From the NCBI RefSeq assembly GCF_020295405.1, contig NZ_JADEYP010000033.1, forward strand, positions 1-44,647: 44,647 bases of DNA, given 5' to 3'. Under the pieces are notes generated by a model. The model saw only the letters and a program-made list of their open reading frames with translations, had not been told where the DNA came from and ran no database searches. The number at the start of each line of letters is the position of its first letter. Position 1 is the stretch's first letter. The position numbers and the translations under genes are program-made. Shown piece after piece: positions 17,331-24,476 of this stretch. Source of the stretch: Sphingobacterium bovistauri (GTDB lineage Bacteria > Bacteroidota > Bacteroidia > Sphingobacteriales > Sphingobacteriaceae).

Positions 17331-18677
17331 TAACCGTTTGACTTTGCTTGGAAATCTTTCTACGTATTGCAAGACCAATGAATTCATGTAGTAATTACTT
17401 ACACATTTATCATCCTCTTTTATCAGTTCGTAATAATTAGATAACCCCAAATCAATATCGAAATAGCCAAAAGCGTATAAGTTGTTGTTTTTGAATAGGA
17501 TATAGGATTTTTCATCTAAGTTTCGTCCTTGGTCAAGAATCATGAATGATTGCGACTGTTGTTGAACTTTGTGCAATGCCAATTCAATTTTTTCGTTGTA
17601 CGTAGACGCTGGATCCAGATTTGTGTAGTCTATTTTGGGTTTAGGATCGTTAGTGACACTATAGAAATAACATAATTTATTGCCCAATTCAAATTCATCC
17701 ATTAGCTGTAGAAGCATTTGATTAGCTTCATATGGCCGTTCAAAATGTTGGATGGCATTAGCATGCTTGTCGTATGGTGATACTACCAATCTTATGTAAT
17801 TATTTTGATCAGTGTATTGGATTAATGAGAATTTAGGTTCAAATTTCTTTAAGGCACGATTATGTATTGGCCAATGTTGCTTTATCAATTTACATTCTGT
17901 CAATAATGACATCAATTCCGTACCTGTTTCTAGGTAATCGATATGATGAATATCGTTTATGAAAGCCTGTCTTTTTTGTGTTCCATTAGATCCTGTAAAG
18001 TGGCTTAATACACGTTTTCGGATATTTACTGCCTTACCTACATATATAATTTTACCTGAAGCATTTTGAAATAAATACACACCTGTTGTTTCTGGTAATT
18101 TTAGAAAATCATCTTCATTAATATGTGTCGGAAGACGATGTTCTCTTGTTTTTTTTAAGGTAGATTCAATGAGGTTTTCTTTGTCTTCACGTATTAATTT
18201 TTCAAACAACGTGACTGTAGCCTCGACATCACCCATCGCACGGTGACGATCATGAATCTTGATGCCCAAATTTTGACACAGTTTTCCTAAACTATAGGAA
18301 GATTGATTTGGGATGATTTTTCTGGATAATCTTACTGTACAAAGTTTAGGTGCTCGCCAAGATATTCCTGCATGCTTAAGCTCTTCTACAATAAATGAGT
18401 AATCGAAATTAACATTATGTGCTACAAATATGCGCTTGTTTAATAATGCATAAATATCAGTTGCAAGATCTTTGAATGCAGGTGCAATTTCAACCATCTC
18501 CGAAGAAATTCCCGTCAATGCTTGGATATGAAAGGGGATAGGAACTAAAGGATTTACGAGTGATTGAAATTTTTCTAAAATATGTGTCCCATTATGGATG
18601 ATAATAGCTATTTCTGTAATTCTATTTCCAGCCGCATATGAACCAGTCGTCTCTATATCCACTATCGCATATTCCAT
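17307..18677 (-). CDS. DEDDh exonuclease / GIY-YIG nuclease fusion (epsilon-UvrC N-domain type)
   Basis: Two nuclease domains in one protein of 456 residues. The N-terminal 165 residues are a DnaQ-like 3'-5' exonuclease with VDIETTG (Asp7, Glu9), HNVNFDYSF and HRAMGDVEAT, a complete DEDDh set. From about residue 190 follows a GIY-YIG domain (GVYLFQ...IIYVGKAVNIRKRV) like that of UvrC and Cho, which nicks DNA near lesions. The C-terminal 200 residues are unassigned. Such fusions occur in several phyla and are thought to act in repair. I chose the ATG at 18677 (MEYAIVD), since the longer frame adds only MYFCT and a -7 box lies in between. Confidence 0.9.
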   Translation of the reverse strand: MEYAIVDIETTGSYAAGNRITEIAIIIHNGTHILEKFQSLVNPLVPIPFHIQALTGISSEMVEIAPAFKDLATDIYALLNKRIFVAHNVNFDYSFIVEELKHAGISWRAPKLCTVRLSRKIIPNQSSYSLGKLCQNLGIKIHDRHRAMGDVEATVTLFEKLIREDKENLIESTLKKTREHRLPTHINEDDFLKLPETTGVYLFQNASGKIIYVGKAVNIRKRVLSHFTGSNGTQKRQAFINDIHHIDYLETGTELMSLLTECKLIKQHWPIHNRALKKFEPKFSLIQYTDQNNYIRLVVSPYDKHANAIQHFERPYEANQMLLQLMDEFELGNKLCYFYSVTNDPKPKIDYTNLDPASTYNEKIELALHKVQQQSQSFMILDQGRNLDEKSYILFKNNNLYAFGYFDIDLGLSNYYELIKEDDKCVSNYYMNSLVLQYVERFPSKVKRLSHQNSFD

Positions 18678-18681
18678 AGTG

Positions 18682-18689
18682 CAAAAGTA
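18682..18689 (-). promoter_or_regulatory. -7 box (TACTTTTG) 4 nt before the exonuclease start
   Basis: TACTTTTG on the minus strand fits TAnnTTTG and is separated from the ATG at 18677 by CACT only, predicting a leaderless transcript. It also rules out the upstream start at 18692, which lies ahead of the box. Confidence 0.45.
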
Positions 18690-18704
18690 CAAACAACTTT
18701 TTGT

Positions 18705-19469
18705 TTAAAGAACTATCAATAAAATAGAAGCTATAATTACTAGAGAAATAATGATATGTCGAAAGGTTTTTTCGGGTAGAATTTTAATGATTTTTATTCC
18801 TATGATACCACCTAGTAGTATGAATGGTATCGCCATTAAATTTAATATTATTCCACTCCAGCTTATGTTGTTCCAAACAAATACTTGCAAGGGAATTTTG
18901 CTGAGATTGAGAATAAAAATAAACCATGCTGATGTTGCTGCAAAAGTAATTTTATCCAAATGTTTGGAAAGCATATATACCGATAAGGCAGGCCCTGCAG
19001 CATTACCAATCATTGTTGAAAACCCCAGTATAAATCCAAATAGGGGTGAATACCATTTTTTATTGGTTAATGCTGTTTGTTTTTGCAAGGAAGATTTTTC
19101 CATCCATAGCATGATAAATACACCAACGATGATGCAGGCACCGATACATATTTTAAATGTTTTGTCATCAATGTAATTTCCTAATAATAAACCAGTGACA
19201 AGCCCTACAAAAGCTAAAGGCAAAAGATTTTTCACTTCATTCCACAAGAATTTTTTGCGGTAGTAAATCACGGCTATCAAGTCTGCAAAACACAGCAATA
19301 TCAAAACTATACCTGTTGAATATTTAGCGCCAAATAGTAAGGCAAATATAGGTACAGTTAGTGTACCTATATTTTGTATACCAGTTTTTGAAATACCAAT
19401 TAGCATGGCGCATGTGAAGTACAATACCCATCCATATGGACTTGAAATTAACTGTAGCGCCTCAGACAT
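18705..19469 (-). CDS. TauE/SafE family membrane transporter
   Basis: A 254-residue protein with about eight hydrophobic helices, of the TauE/SafE family of putative sulfite, sulfonate or organic anion exporters. Visible family features are FTCAMLIGISKTGI at the N-terminus and the central repeat FGFILGFSTMIGNAAGPALSVYML, with the conserved GNAAGP motif. The gene follows the HAD phosphatase gene after 1 bp and is almost certainly translated from the same mRNA. Substrate cannot be read from the sequence. Confidence 0.9.
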   Translation of the reverse strand: MSEALQLISSPYGWVLYFTCAMLIGISKTGIQNIGTLTVPIFALLFGAKYSTGIVLILLCFADLIAVIYYRKKFLWNEVKNLLPLAFVGLVTGLLLGNYIDDKTFKICIGACIIVGVFIMLWMEKSSLQKQTALTNKKWYSPLFGFILGFSTMIGNAAGPALSVYMLSKHLDKITFAATSAWFIFILNLSKIPLQVFVWNNISWSGIILNLMAIPFILLGGIIGIKIIKILPEKTFRHIIISLVIIASILLIVL

Positions 19470-19470
19470 G

Positions 19471-20130
19471 TTACGATTTTATTATATCGAGTACTTTATT
19501 TGCCGATATTTCTGAATAATCTTGAATATAATACGAGCATTTCGGTAGCTGCTGTTTGGTATGCGAACTTAATACTGCAACAACTTTCATTCCTGCATTT
19601 AATCCTGCGGTGATCCCAGAGAAAGAATCTTCAAAAACTACACAATTTTGTGGATCAACACCTAATCGCTTTGCCGTATTTACGTATACTTCTGGATGTG
19701 GTTTATGTAAAACAACATCTTCACTACCCATCAAAGATTGCATTTGGTTGCGAATATCTAATTGATCAATTATCAAATCCATGTTTGCTCTAGGTGCAGA
19801 AGTACAGACAGCAGTCAAAAAATTAGTTGATTTAAGATCTGCTAAGAAAGATTTATAGTATGGAATAGTTTCTACTTTGTCTTTGTATATGTCTCTAAAT
19901 AGTTGCTCTTTTTCGAATTCCAATTGAAGTAATTCTTCACTATGAATTGGTCTTTTGAAGAAATATGTCATAATATGACTGTTATGCTTGCCGTACATAT
20001 GTTCTTCAAACTCCTGTTCAGTGTAAGCAATTTCGTGTTTGTCAAAAAAAATTTCGAATGCTTTGGCGTGATGCGGATTCGTATGACAGATCACACCATC
20101 CATGTCAAATAATACTGCGTATTGATTCAT
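19471..20130 (-). CDS. HAD family phosphatase, beta-phosphoglucomutase-like
   Basis: A 219-residue HAD-superfamily hydrolase with a helical cap. Motif I is FDMDGVICHT (Asp9 and Asp11), motif II lies in TAVCTSAPRANM, motif III Lys is in VVLHKPHPEVY, and motif IV is CVVFEDSFSGITAGLNAG. It belongs to the group containing beta-phosphoglucomutase and sugar phosphatases. Asp at both motif I positions is compatible with either activity. It is first in a two-gene operon with the TauE-like transporter. A TATATTTG box ends 4 nt ahead of the ATG. Confidence 0.9.
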   Translation of the reverse strand: MNQYAVLFDMDGVICHTNPHHAKAFEIFFDKHEIAYTEQEFEEHMYGKHNSHIMTYFFKRPIHSEELLQLEFEKEQLFRDIYKDKVETIPYYKSFLADLKSTNFLTAVCTSAPRANMDLIIDQLDIRNQMQSLMGSEDVVLHKPHPEVYVNTAKRLGVDPQNCVVFEDSFSGITAGLNAGMKVVAVLSSHTKQQLPKCSYYIQDYSEISANKVLDIIKS

Positions 20131-20134
20131 TGGG

Positions 20135-20142
20135 CAAATATA
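20135..20142 (-). promoter_or_regulatory. -7 box (TATATTTG) 4 nt before the HAD phosphatase start
   Basis: Exact TAnnTTTG match on the minus strand, followed by CCCA and then the ATG at 20130. This predicts a leaderless or nearly leaderless mRNA for the phosphatase-TauE operon. Confidence 0.45.
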
Positions 20143-20225
20143 ACCATTTCATAGAGGTAAAAAATATCTTTAGAGCCGTTGATGATTTTTTTGACAAATA
20201 AAAATTATTTATAATTTAGTAGGAC

Positions 20226-20516
20226 ATGAAATATTTAAACCTAATACTTGTAGCTCTTCTTTTGTTATCTTGTGATAATGATACCTATGAGACGCATACA
20301 AAAGAGCGAGAATTTACTATACGTGAAATCAAGCGTGGAGGCAAAAGACAGCATAGAGGTTTTTATGTTGAGGGATTTGAAAGTAAAGTCAGATATAGAA
20401 ATATACGTGACGGTAAGTTAAAGACTGGTGATAAAATAATGTTGAAGTACGATTCTATAGTTAACAAGACAAAAGGAACTTTTGAGCTGAATTTACAACG
20501 TAGATATGAAGATTAA
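20226..20516 (+). CDS. Small hypothetical lipoprotein
   Basis: A 96-residue protein of unknown function. The N-terminus LILVALLLLSCDNDTYETH is a short lipoprotein signal with the Cys at about residue 16. The mature part is very basic and lacks recognisable motifs; its later half (KTGDKIMLKYDSIVNKTKG) looks like a small beta domain. A TTG at 20191 and TAATTTAG at 20212 make a weak promoter. It ends 8 bp before the 3' end of the convergent serine hydrolase gene. Confidence 0.65.
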   Translation: MKYLNLILVALLLLSCDNDTYETHTKEREFTIREIKRGGKRQHRGFYVEGFESKVRYRNIRDGKLKTGDKIMLKYDSIVNKTKGTFELNLQRRYED

Positions 20517-20524
20517 CTGTTATT

Positions 20525-21676
20525 TTACTTTCCCATCATTTTATAGGCCTCATCAATAAACTTATAAAAATTTCCGTTTTTATTTATTTTCCCCTTCTTA
20601 TCATGTTGGTGCCCTAGACGTACAATTATTACCTTATCCTCGGGTATTGAAATGATAAATTGACCTAGATGACCATCCATAATGACAGTTTTTTTATTCT
20701 TATATTCACCGAGCCACCAACTATATCCATATTCTGGAGAGTTTTCTGCAGCTGGTGTAGTTGAATTTTCAACATAAATGGAATCTAATAATTGTGTACC
20801 GTTCCATTTTCCTTTATTTGCATATAGTTTTCCAAAGCGTGCGAAGTCACGTGCATTGCTAGCGATACAACAATAAGTTTTTTCCATCCCATCTTCCGAA
20901 GATATTTGCCATAGTGCTTCGTTTTCTGCTCCCATTGGTTTCCAAAAATGTTGTGATAAAAACTCGGAAAGTGTCATGGGTAAAGCTTTCTTAAGAACCA
21001 TACCTAGTAATTGTGTGTCACCACTTTGGTATTTAAATTTTTGATTCGGTAATTCAGCTATCGGTAATTCGAGCATAGCTTCACTAAGATTAATGTAGAA
21101 ATATGCTTTTGTAGTAATAGATAGTGGTGAGCTATATTTTTCATCCCATTTTAAGCCAGAACGCATAGTGACTAAATCTCTAATGGTCAAATTATCTGCA
21201 AATTCACCTTTCAACTCGGGTAAATACGATTTTACTTTTTCGTCTATGCTATTGATATACCCCAATTCTATAGCTTTTCCAAGTATTGCACCAGTTATAC
21301 TTTTTGCAACAGAGAAGGAGTTAGAAAGTGATTTTTCATTATAGCCATCATAATATTTTTCAAACCAAAGACTATCGTTTTTAATGATTAGATAGGCTAC
21401 TGTTTTGTAATTTTTGTGTATAGAATCAAGTGTTGGAGTTAATTCTGCAGTATTGAACTGTGTAGATACAGGCCAAGGTTGAGGTTTACCAGTTTCAATT
21501 TTACGATTGTCAAAGTATGTATAATCTTCTAGAAAAGCAGAAGTATGACCAGTTAAATATACTGTACGGACAGCTTTAAGTAAATAGGAGTTTCCCGTAA
21601 ATAATAATCCTAATGAAATTACTGAGATCAATACAATGATTGCTCCAATTAACCATTTTAAAACTTTAAGTATCAT
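20525..21676 (-). CDS. Serine hydrolase of the class C beta-lactamase family
   Basis: A 383-residue serine hydrolase with one N-terminal transmembrane helix and an extracytoplasmic catalytic domain. The nucleophile motif SVAK is at residues 122-125 (SxxK), and the second motif Tyr is in KYQSGDTQ (Tyr216, YxS). The third motif reads HLG in DGHLGQF, in place of KTG, as in esterase-type members (EstB-like). It is therefore more likely an esterase or peptidase than a resistance enzyme. It is transcribed alone, divergent from the SPFH gene. Confidence 0.88.
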   Translation of the reverse strand: MILKVLKWLIGAIIVLISVISLGLLFTGNSYLLKAVRTVYLTGHTSAFLEDYTYFDNRKIETGKPQPWPVSTQFNTAELTPTLDSIHKNYKTVAYLIIKNDSLWFEKYYDGYNEKSLSNSFSVAKSITGAILGKAIELGYINSIDEKVKSYLPELKGEFADNLTIRDLVTMRSGLKWDEKYSSPLSITTKAYFYINLSEAMLELPIAELPNQKFKYQSGDTQLLGMVLKKALPMTLSEFLSQHFWKPMGAENEALWQISSEDGMEKTYCCIASNARDFARFGKLYANKGKWNGTQLLDSIYVENSTTPAAENSPEYGYSWWLGEYKNKKTVIMDGHLGQFIISIPEDKVIIVRLGHQHDKKGKINKNGNFYKFIDEAYKMMGK

Positions 21677-21750
21677 ACGATTCTTTTATAATTGCTAAAT
21701 ATAAGTGAATGAAATAAATATTCATAGGAATATATTTTGAACTAATTAAA

Positions 21751-21790
21751 ATATTTGATATATTTATGATATCAAAATGATATCAAATAT
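21751..21790 (+). promoter_or_regulatory. Palindrome cluster (TGATATCA boxes) upstream of the SPFH gene
   Basis: A perfect 11-bp inverted repeat ATATTTGATAT (21751-21761) with 21780-21790 encloses the palindrome TGATATCA at 21767-21774. A second TGATATCA at 21778-21785 overlaps the right arm. A TTTGATAT half-site also precedes the Arc-type gene at about 22693. The layout fits a multi-site operator for a ribbon-helix-helix dimer; the small Arc-type protein downstream is the obvious candidate. Confidence 0.5.
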
Positions 21791-21803
21791 AACAATTGTA
21801 ATT

Positions 21804-22670
21804 ATGGAAAAAATCGTTAAACCTACTTCTGGTTATTTGGCAATTGCTTTAGGGTTGCTATTATTAATATTAACAGGCTTTACTATTTATTTAGGCGCAA
21901 TTAATCGTGCTCCAGTATATTTCTTTGGTGCATTTGTATTATTTATTGCAGCTATGTTTATTTTTAAAGGTATTTTAATTGTACACCCCAATCATTCACG
22001 TGTACTTAATTTTTTTGGTAAGTATGTTGGATCAATCAAGGATAATGGTTTGTTTTTCGTGAATCCATTGTTTACAGCATCAAAAATGTCTTTGCGTTCA
22101 GAAAATTTACAAGGTCAAACATTAAAAGTAAATGACAAGATGGGTAATCCTATTGAGATCGGAGCAGTAATTGTTTGGAAAATAGGAGACACGTATAAAG
22201 CAGCTTATGACGTAGAACGTATATTTGATTATGTCCGTGCACAATCTGAGGCAGCTGTCAGACATTTAGCCGTAAGTTTTGCTTACGATGATTTAGAAGA
22301 TGACACTGCAGAGATTACATTACGTAATGGTGGAGATGAAGTTAATCATATCCTTGAAGCAGAGCTTACTGAGCGCTTGTCTAAAGCTGGAATTGTCGTT
22401 CAAGAAGCGCGAATTAGCCACTTGGCTTATGCCGCAGAGATAGCGGGAGCTATGCTGCAAAGACAACAAGCGGCTGCGATTGTCGCTGCACGTGCTAAAA
22501 TTGTTGATGGCGCTGTAGGGATGGTAGATATGGCTTTGAAGAAATTATCAGCTGAAAATATCGTAGAATTGGATGATGAGCGTAAAGCAGCTATGGTAAG
22601 TAATTTGATGGTTGTATTGTGTGGTGAGAAAGCAGCACAACCTATTGTAAATGCAGGTTCATTATATTAA
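21804..22670 (+). CDS. SPFH domain protein (stomatin/prohibitin-like)
   Basis: A membrane protein of 288 residues from this start. It has two hydrophobic stretches at the N-terminus (YLAIALGLLLLILTGFTIYL and a second), then an SPFH/band 7 domain (ILIVHPNHSRVLNFFGKYVG, IEIGAVIVWKIGDTYKAAYD). Next comes a helical region EARISHLAYAAEIAGAMLQR with QQAAAIVAARAKIVDGAVGM, typical of the family. Such proteins form large membrane scaffolds. The ATG at 21777 is inside the palindrome cluster, so the ATG at 21804 (MEKIVKPTSG) is preferred. A 52-residue Arc-type gene follows after 27 bp, in what looks like a two-gene operon. Confidence 0.85.
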   Translation: MEKIVKPTSGYLAIALGLLLLILTGFTIYLGAINRAPVYFFGAFVLFIAAMFIFKGILIVHPNHSRVLNFFGKYVGSIKDNGLFFVNPLFTASKMSLRSENLQGQTLKVNDKMGNPIEIGAVIVWKIGDTYKAAYDVERIFDYVRAQSEAAVRHLAVSFAYDDLEDDTAEITLRNGGDEVNHILEAELTERLSKAGIVVQEARISHLAYAAEIAGAMLQRQQAAAIVAARAKIVDGAVGMVDMALKKLSAENIVELDDERKAAMVSNLMVVLCGEKAAQPIVNAGSLY

Positions 22671-22697
22671 TAAGCAGAGGTGTCAAAGTGATTTGAT

Positions 22698-22856
22698 ATG
22701 AAGAAAAAAAATTTTGTGGTACGAATAGATGAAGAAACTTTTAAGTTGCTGGAAAAATGGGCACAAGATGAGTTTCGTAGTGTTAATGGGCAAATTGAAT
22801 TTTTACTTCATGAAGCGCTCGTAAAGAATAAGCGAAAAAAGAACTCAAAAGATTAA
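22698..22856 (+). CDS. Arc/ribbon-helix-helix DNA-binding protein, 52 aa
   Basis: A short gene of 52 codons starting MKKKNFVVRIDEETFKLLEK. The pattern (basic start, alternating beta strand FVVRID, helix ETFKLLEKWAQDE, turn SVNGQ, second helix IEFLLHEALVKN, basic tail) is that of Arc/MetJ-type ribbon-helix-helix repressors. The S-x-N-x-x-I-x-x-LL turn is typical. It follows the SPFH gene by 27 bp and shares its transcript. TTTGATAT just before its ATG matches the palindromes ahead of the SPFH gene, so it may repress its own operon. Its stop codon forms part of the terminator stem. Confidence 0.8.
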   Translation: MKKKNFVVRIDEETFKLLEKWAQDEFRSVNGQIEFLLHEALVKNKRKKNSKD

Positions 22857-22894
22857 TTAAAAAAAGTGTCATTTATTGACGCTTTTTTTAATTA
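22854..22894 (+). terminator. Bidirectional terminator containing both stop codons
   Basis: An 18-bp near-perfect stem (22854-22871 with 22877-22894, one G-U pair) with runs of seven A and seven T serves both directions. Its outermost three bases on each side are the TAA stop of the Arc-type gene and the TAA stop of the convergent membrane protein gene. Confidence 0.8.
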
Positions 22895-23230
22895 ATCCCT
22901 TCTCAGGAATTCTCTATCTTCATCAGACAATCCATCGTTTGGTTTGTATGGAGATTCTATATATTCACTTTGTTCAGTAGTAGCGATAGGAGGTTGATGT
23001 GTAGAGTTGTTGCTAATTCCATATTCTTTAGGATGTTTATTTTTACGTCTAAATAAAATACCTCCTGTAACAACTCCCAATATAAAGAAGATACCAAGTA
23101 TTAATAACTTTGATGTGCGAATATCCCCAAATAGCCATAAAGAACTTTCTTCCTTATTATTAAAAAGTATGATTGCCACTAAGGCAAATAGTAACGCTAT
23201 AATTATAGTTTTTGGTTTCATATTCTTCAC
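22892..23230 (-). CDS. LapA-like (DUF1049-type) small membrane protein
   Basis: A 112-residue protein with two transmembrane helices: PKTIIIALLFALVAIILFNN and KLLILGIFFILGVVTGGILF. A short loop joins them, followed by a basic anchor RRKNK and a polar tail. The helix-loop-helix layout with NN after helix 1 and G-x-x-x-GG in helix 2 resembles lipopolysaccharide assembly protein A domains. The tail (NDGLSDEDREFLRRD) is conserved-looking but unassigned. An ATG at 23221 is an alternative start. A TATGTTTG box at 23254-23247 is a plausible promoter. Confidence 0.65.
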   Translation of the reverse strand: MKNMKPKTIIIALLFALVAIILFNNKEESSLWLFGDIRTSKLLILGIFFILGVVTGGILFRRKNKHPKEYGISNNSTHQPPIATTEQSEYIESPYKPNDGLSDEDREFLRRD

Positions 23231-23251
23231 TTAATAATTTGTAGCACAAAC

Positions 23252-23288
23252 ATAACAAAAAAGGAGATAACCATGAGTTATCTCCTTT
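23252..23288 (-). terminator. Terminator of the rpsF-rpsR-rplI operon
   Basis: A perfect 12-bp stem AAAGGAGATAAC (23260-23271) with 23277-23288 and a 5-nt loop, followed on the minus strand by a T run. It lies 20 bp past the rplI stop. Confidence 0.9.
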
Positions 23289-23308
23289 ATATTTTGAGTG
23301 AATAATAA

Positions 23309-23752
23309 TTATTCAGCTACAACCTCGAAAGGAACTTGAACTTTCACTTCTTTGTGTAAGTTTAAGTTTGCGATGTATTCACCTACAGTTTTAGGCTCTA
23401 CTTCGAAAGTGATGCGACGACGGTCTACGTCATAACCTTGAGCTTTCAATGCATCAGCAATTTGGATGCTATTTACTTTACCAAAGATTTTGCCAGACTC
23501 ACCAGCTTTAGCGCCGATAGATAACTTAATGTTTTCTAATTTAGCAGCTAATTCAGTAGCATCTTTTTTAATTTTCTCTTGTTTGAACTGAGCTTGTTTG
23601 ATGTTCTCAGCCAATACTTTTTTAGCAGATGAAGTTGCTAATGTAGCAAATCCTTGAGGAATTAAGTAGTTACGACCGTAACCTGGTTTTACTACTACGA
23701 TATCGTCTTTCTCACCAAGGTGCTTAACATCTTGTTTTAATATAATTTCCAT
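23309..23752 (-). CDS. rplI: 50S ribosomal protein bL9
   Basis: Ribosomal protein bL9, 147 residues, normal length. The N-terminal MEIILKQDVKHLGEKDDIVVVKPGYGRNYLIPQG contains the family signature (GYGRNYL-x-P-x-GFA), followed by the long connecting helix and the C-terminal domain ending in VPFEVVAE. It is last in the rpsF-rpsR-rplI operon. Unusually for this window it has a strong Shine-Dalgarno sequence, TAAGGAGGA, with nine bases between AGGAGG and the ATG. Confidence 0.98.
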   Translation of the reverse strand: MEIILKQDVKHLGEKDDIVVVKPGYGRNYLIPQGFATLATSSAKKVLAENIKQAQFKQEKIKKDATELAAKLENIKLSIGAKAGESGKIFGKVNSIQIADALKAQGYDVDRRRITFEVEPKTVGEYIANLNLHKEVKVQVPFEVVAE

Positions 23753-23760
23753 TTATCGTA

Positions 23761-23769
23761 TCCTCCTTA
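23761..23769 (-). promoter_or_regulatory. Strong Shine-Dalgarno sequence of rplI
   Basis: TAAGGAGGA on the minus strand, nine bases from AGGAGG to the ATG at 23752. Ribosome binding sites of this strength are absent from nearly all other genes here. Confidence 0.8.
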
Positions 23770-24030
23770 TTTTAATGAATCAGCTACGTAAGGTAATAAG
23801 CCTACGATACGCGCACGTTTCACAGCTTGAGCAACTTTACGTTGGAATTTCAATGATGTACCAGTAAGACGACGAGGTAAGATTTTACCTTGATCGTTAA
23901 CGAATTTCATTAAGAAATTAGCATCTTTATAATCGATATATTTGATACCATTCTTTTTGAAACGACAGTATTTTTTACGGTTGTCCTCTACTTTAGGAGC
24001 AGTCACGTATTGGATGTTTTCCTTTGACAT
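23767..24030 (-). CDS. rpsR: 30S ribosomal protein bS18
   Basis: Ribosomal protein bS18, 87 residues. Family signatures are [37 protein letters not shown] and [21 protein letters not shown]. Its start codon overlaps the stop of rpsF (position 24030), so the two are translationally linked. It carries its own strong Shine-Dalgarno sequence, GAGGAGG, inside the end of rpsF. bS18 pairs with bS6 on the 30S platform, next to the 3' end of 16S rRNA that holds the anti-Shine-Dalgarno sequence. Confidence 0.98.
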   Translation of the reverse strand: MSKENIQYVTAPKVEDNRKKYCRFKKNGIKYIDYKDANFLMKFVNDQGKILPRRLTGTSLKFQRKVAQAVKRARIVGLLPYVADSLK

Positions 24031-24398
24031 TAGTTTGCTACCTCCTCAGTTTTAGTTTCAGCTTTCTTGTTGAATGCACCGCTACGTTTTTTCTCGCTGT
24101 AAGCAATCGCATGCTTATCTAAAGCGATAGTCATAAAACGCATAACACGCTCATCACGCTTGTATTCAAGCTCTAATTTTTTAATTAATTCACCTGGAGC
24201 CTTGAATTCAGTTAAGTGATAAAATCCAGTAGATTTTTTCTGGATTGGATACGCTAATTTTTTCAAACCCCAATTATCTTCAGCGATAATTTCGGCTCCG
24301 CCTTCTGTCAAGATGTTTTTGAATTTAGCAATTGCCTCTTTCGCAGCATCTTCTGAAAGCAACGGGGTAAGAATGATTACAGATTCGTACTGTTGCAT
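24030..24398 (-). CDS. rpsF: 30S ribosomal protein bS6
   Basis: Ribosomal protein bS6, 122 residues including a basic and acidic C-terminal tail. It starts [20 protein letters not shown] and has the conserved [21 protein letters not shown] and [17 protein letters not shown]. It is the first gene of the rpsF-rpsR-rplI operon. There is no Shine-Dalgarno sequence before the ATG, in contrast to rpsR and rplI. A consensus promoter at 24447-24476 and a short leader hairpin precede it. Confidence 0.98.
   Translation of the reverse strand: MQQYESVIILTPLLSEDAAKEAIAKFKNILTEGGAEIIAEDNWGLKKLAYPIQKKSTGFYHLTEFKAPGELIKKLELEYKRDERVMRFMTIALDKHAIAYSEKKRSGAFNKKAETKTEEVAN
24041..24047 (-). promoter_or_regulatory. 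Strong Shine-Dalgarno sequence of rpsR
   Basis: GAGGAGG on the minus strand, ten bases before the ATG of rpsR at 24030 and within the last codons of rpsF. Confidence 0.8.
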
Positions 24399-24427
24399 TG
24401 TTTTAAATAATTATGTTAATTTAAATT

Positions 24428-24443
24428 TTCCGTACTTACGGAA
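24428..24443 (-). promoter_or_regulatory. Leader hairpin at the start of the rpsF mRNA
   Basis: A perfect 7-bp inverted repeat TTCCGTA-AG-TACGGAA lies just after the -7 box, so it would form at the extreme 5' end of the transcript. bS6:bS18 complexes bind a CCG-containing leader structure in other bacteria. This hairpin contains CCG but lacks the full known motif, so a regulatory role is only a suggestion. Confidence 0.3.
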
Positions 24444-24446
24444 GTG

Positions 24447-24476
24447 CAAAAGTAGGTAAAAAATATTTTTTATCAA
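24447..24476 (-). promoter_or_regulatory. Promoter of the rpsF-rpsR-rplI operon
   Basis: On the minus strand TTG (24476-24474) is followed after 19 nt by TACTTTTG (24454-24447), an exact match to the Bacteroidota -33/-7 consensus and spacing. A leader of about 40 nt follows. Confidence 0.65.

Noticed and set aside
20525..21676. The serine hydrolase considered as a beta-lactamase resistance gene.
   Set aside because: The third motif is HLG rather than KTG, and the context gives no ampR-type regulator; an esterase or peptidase role is more likely.
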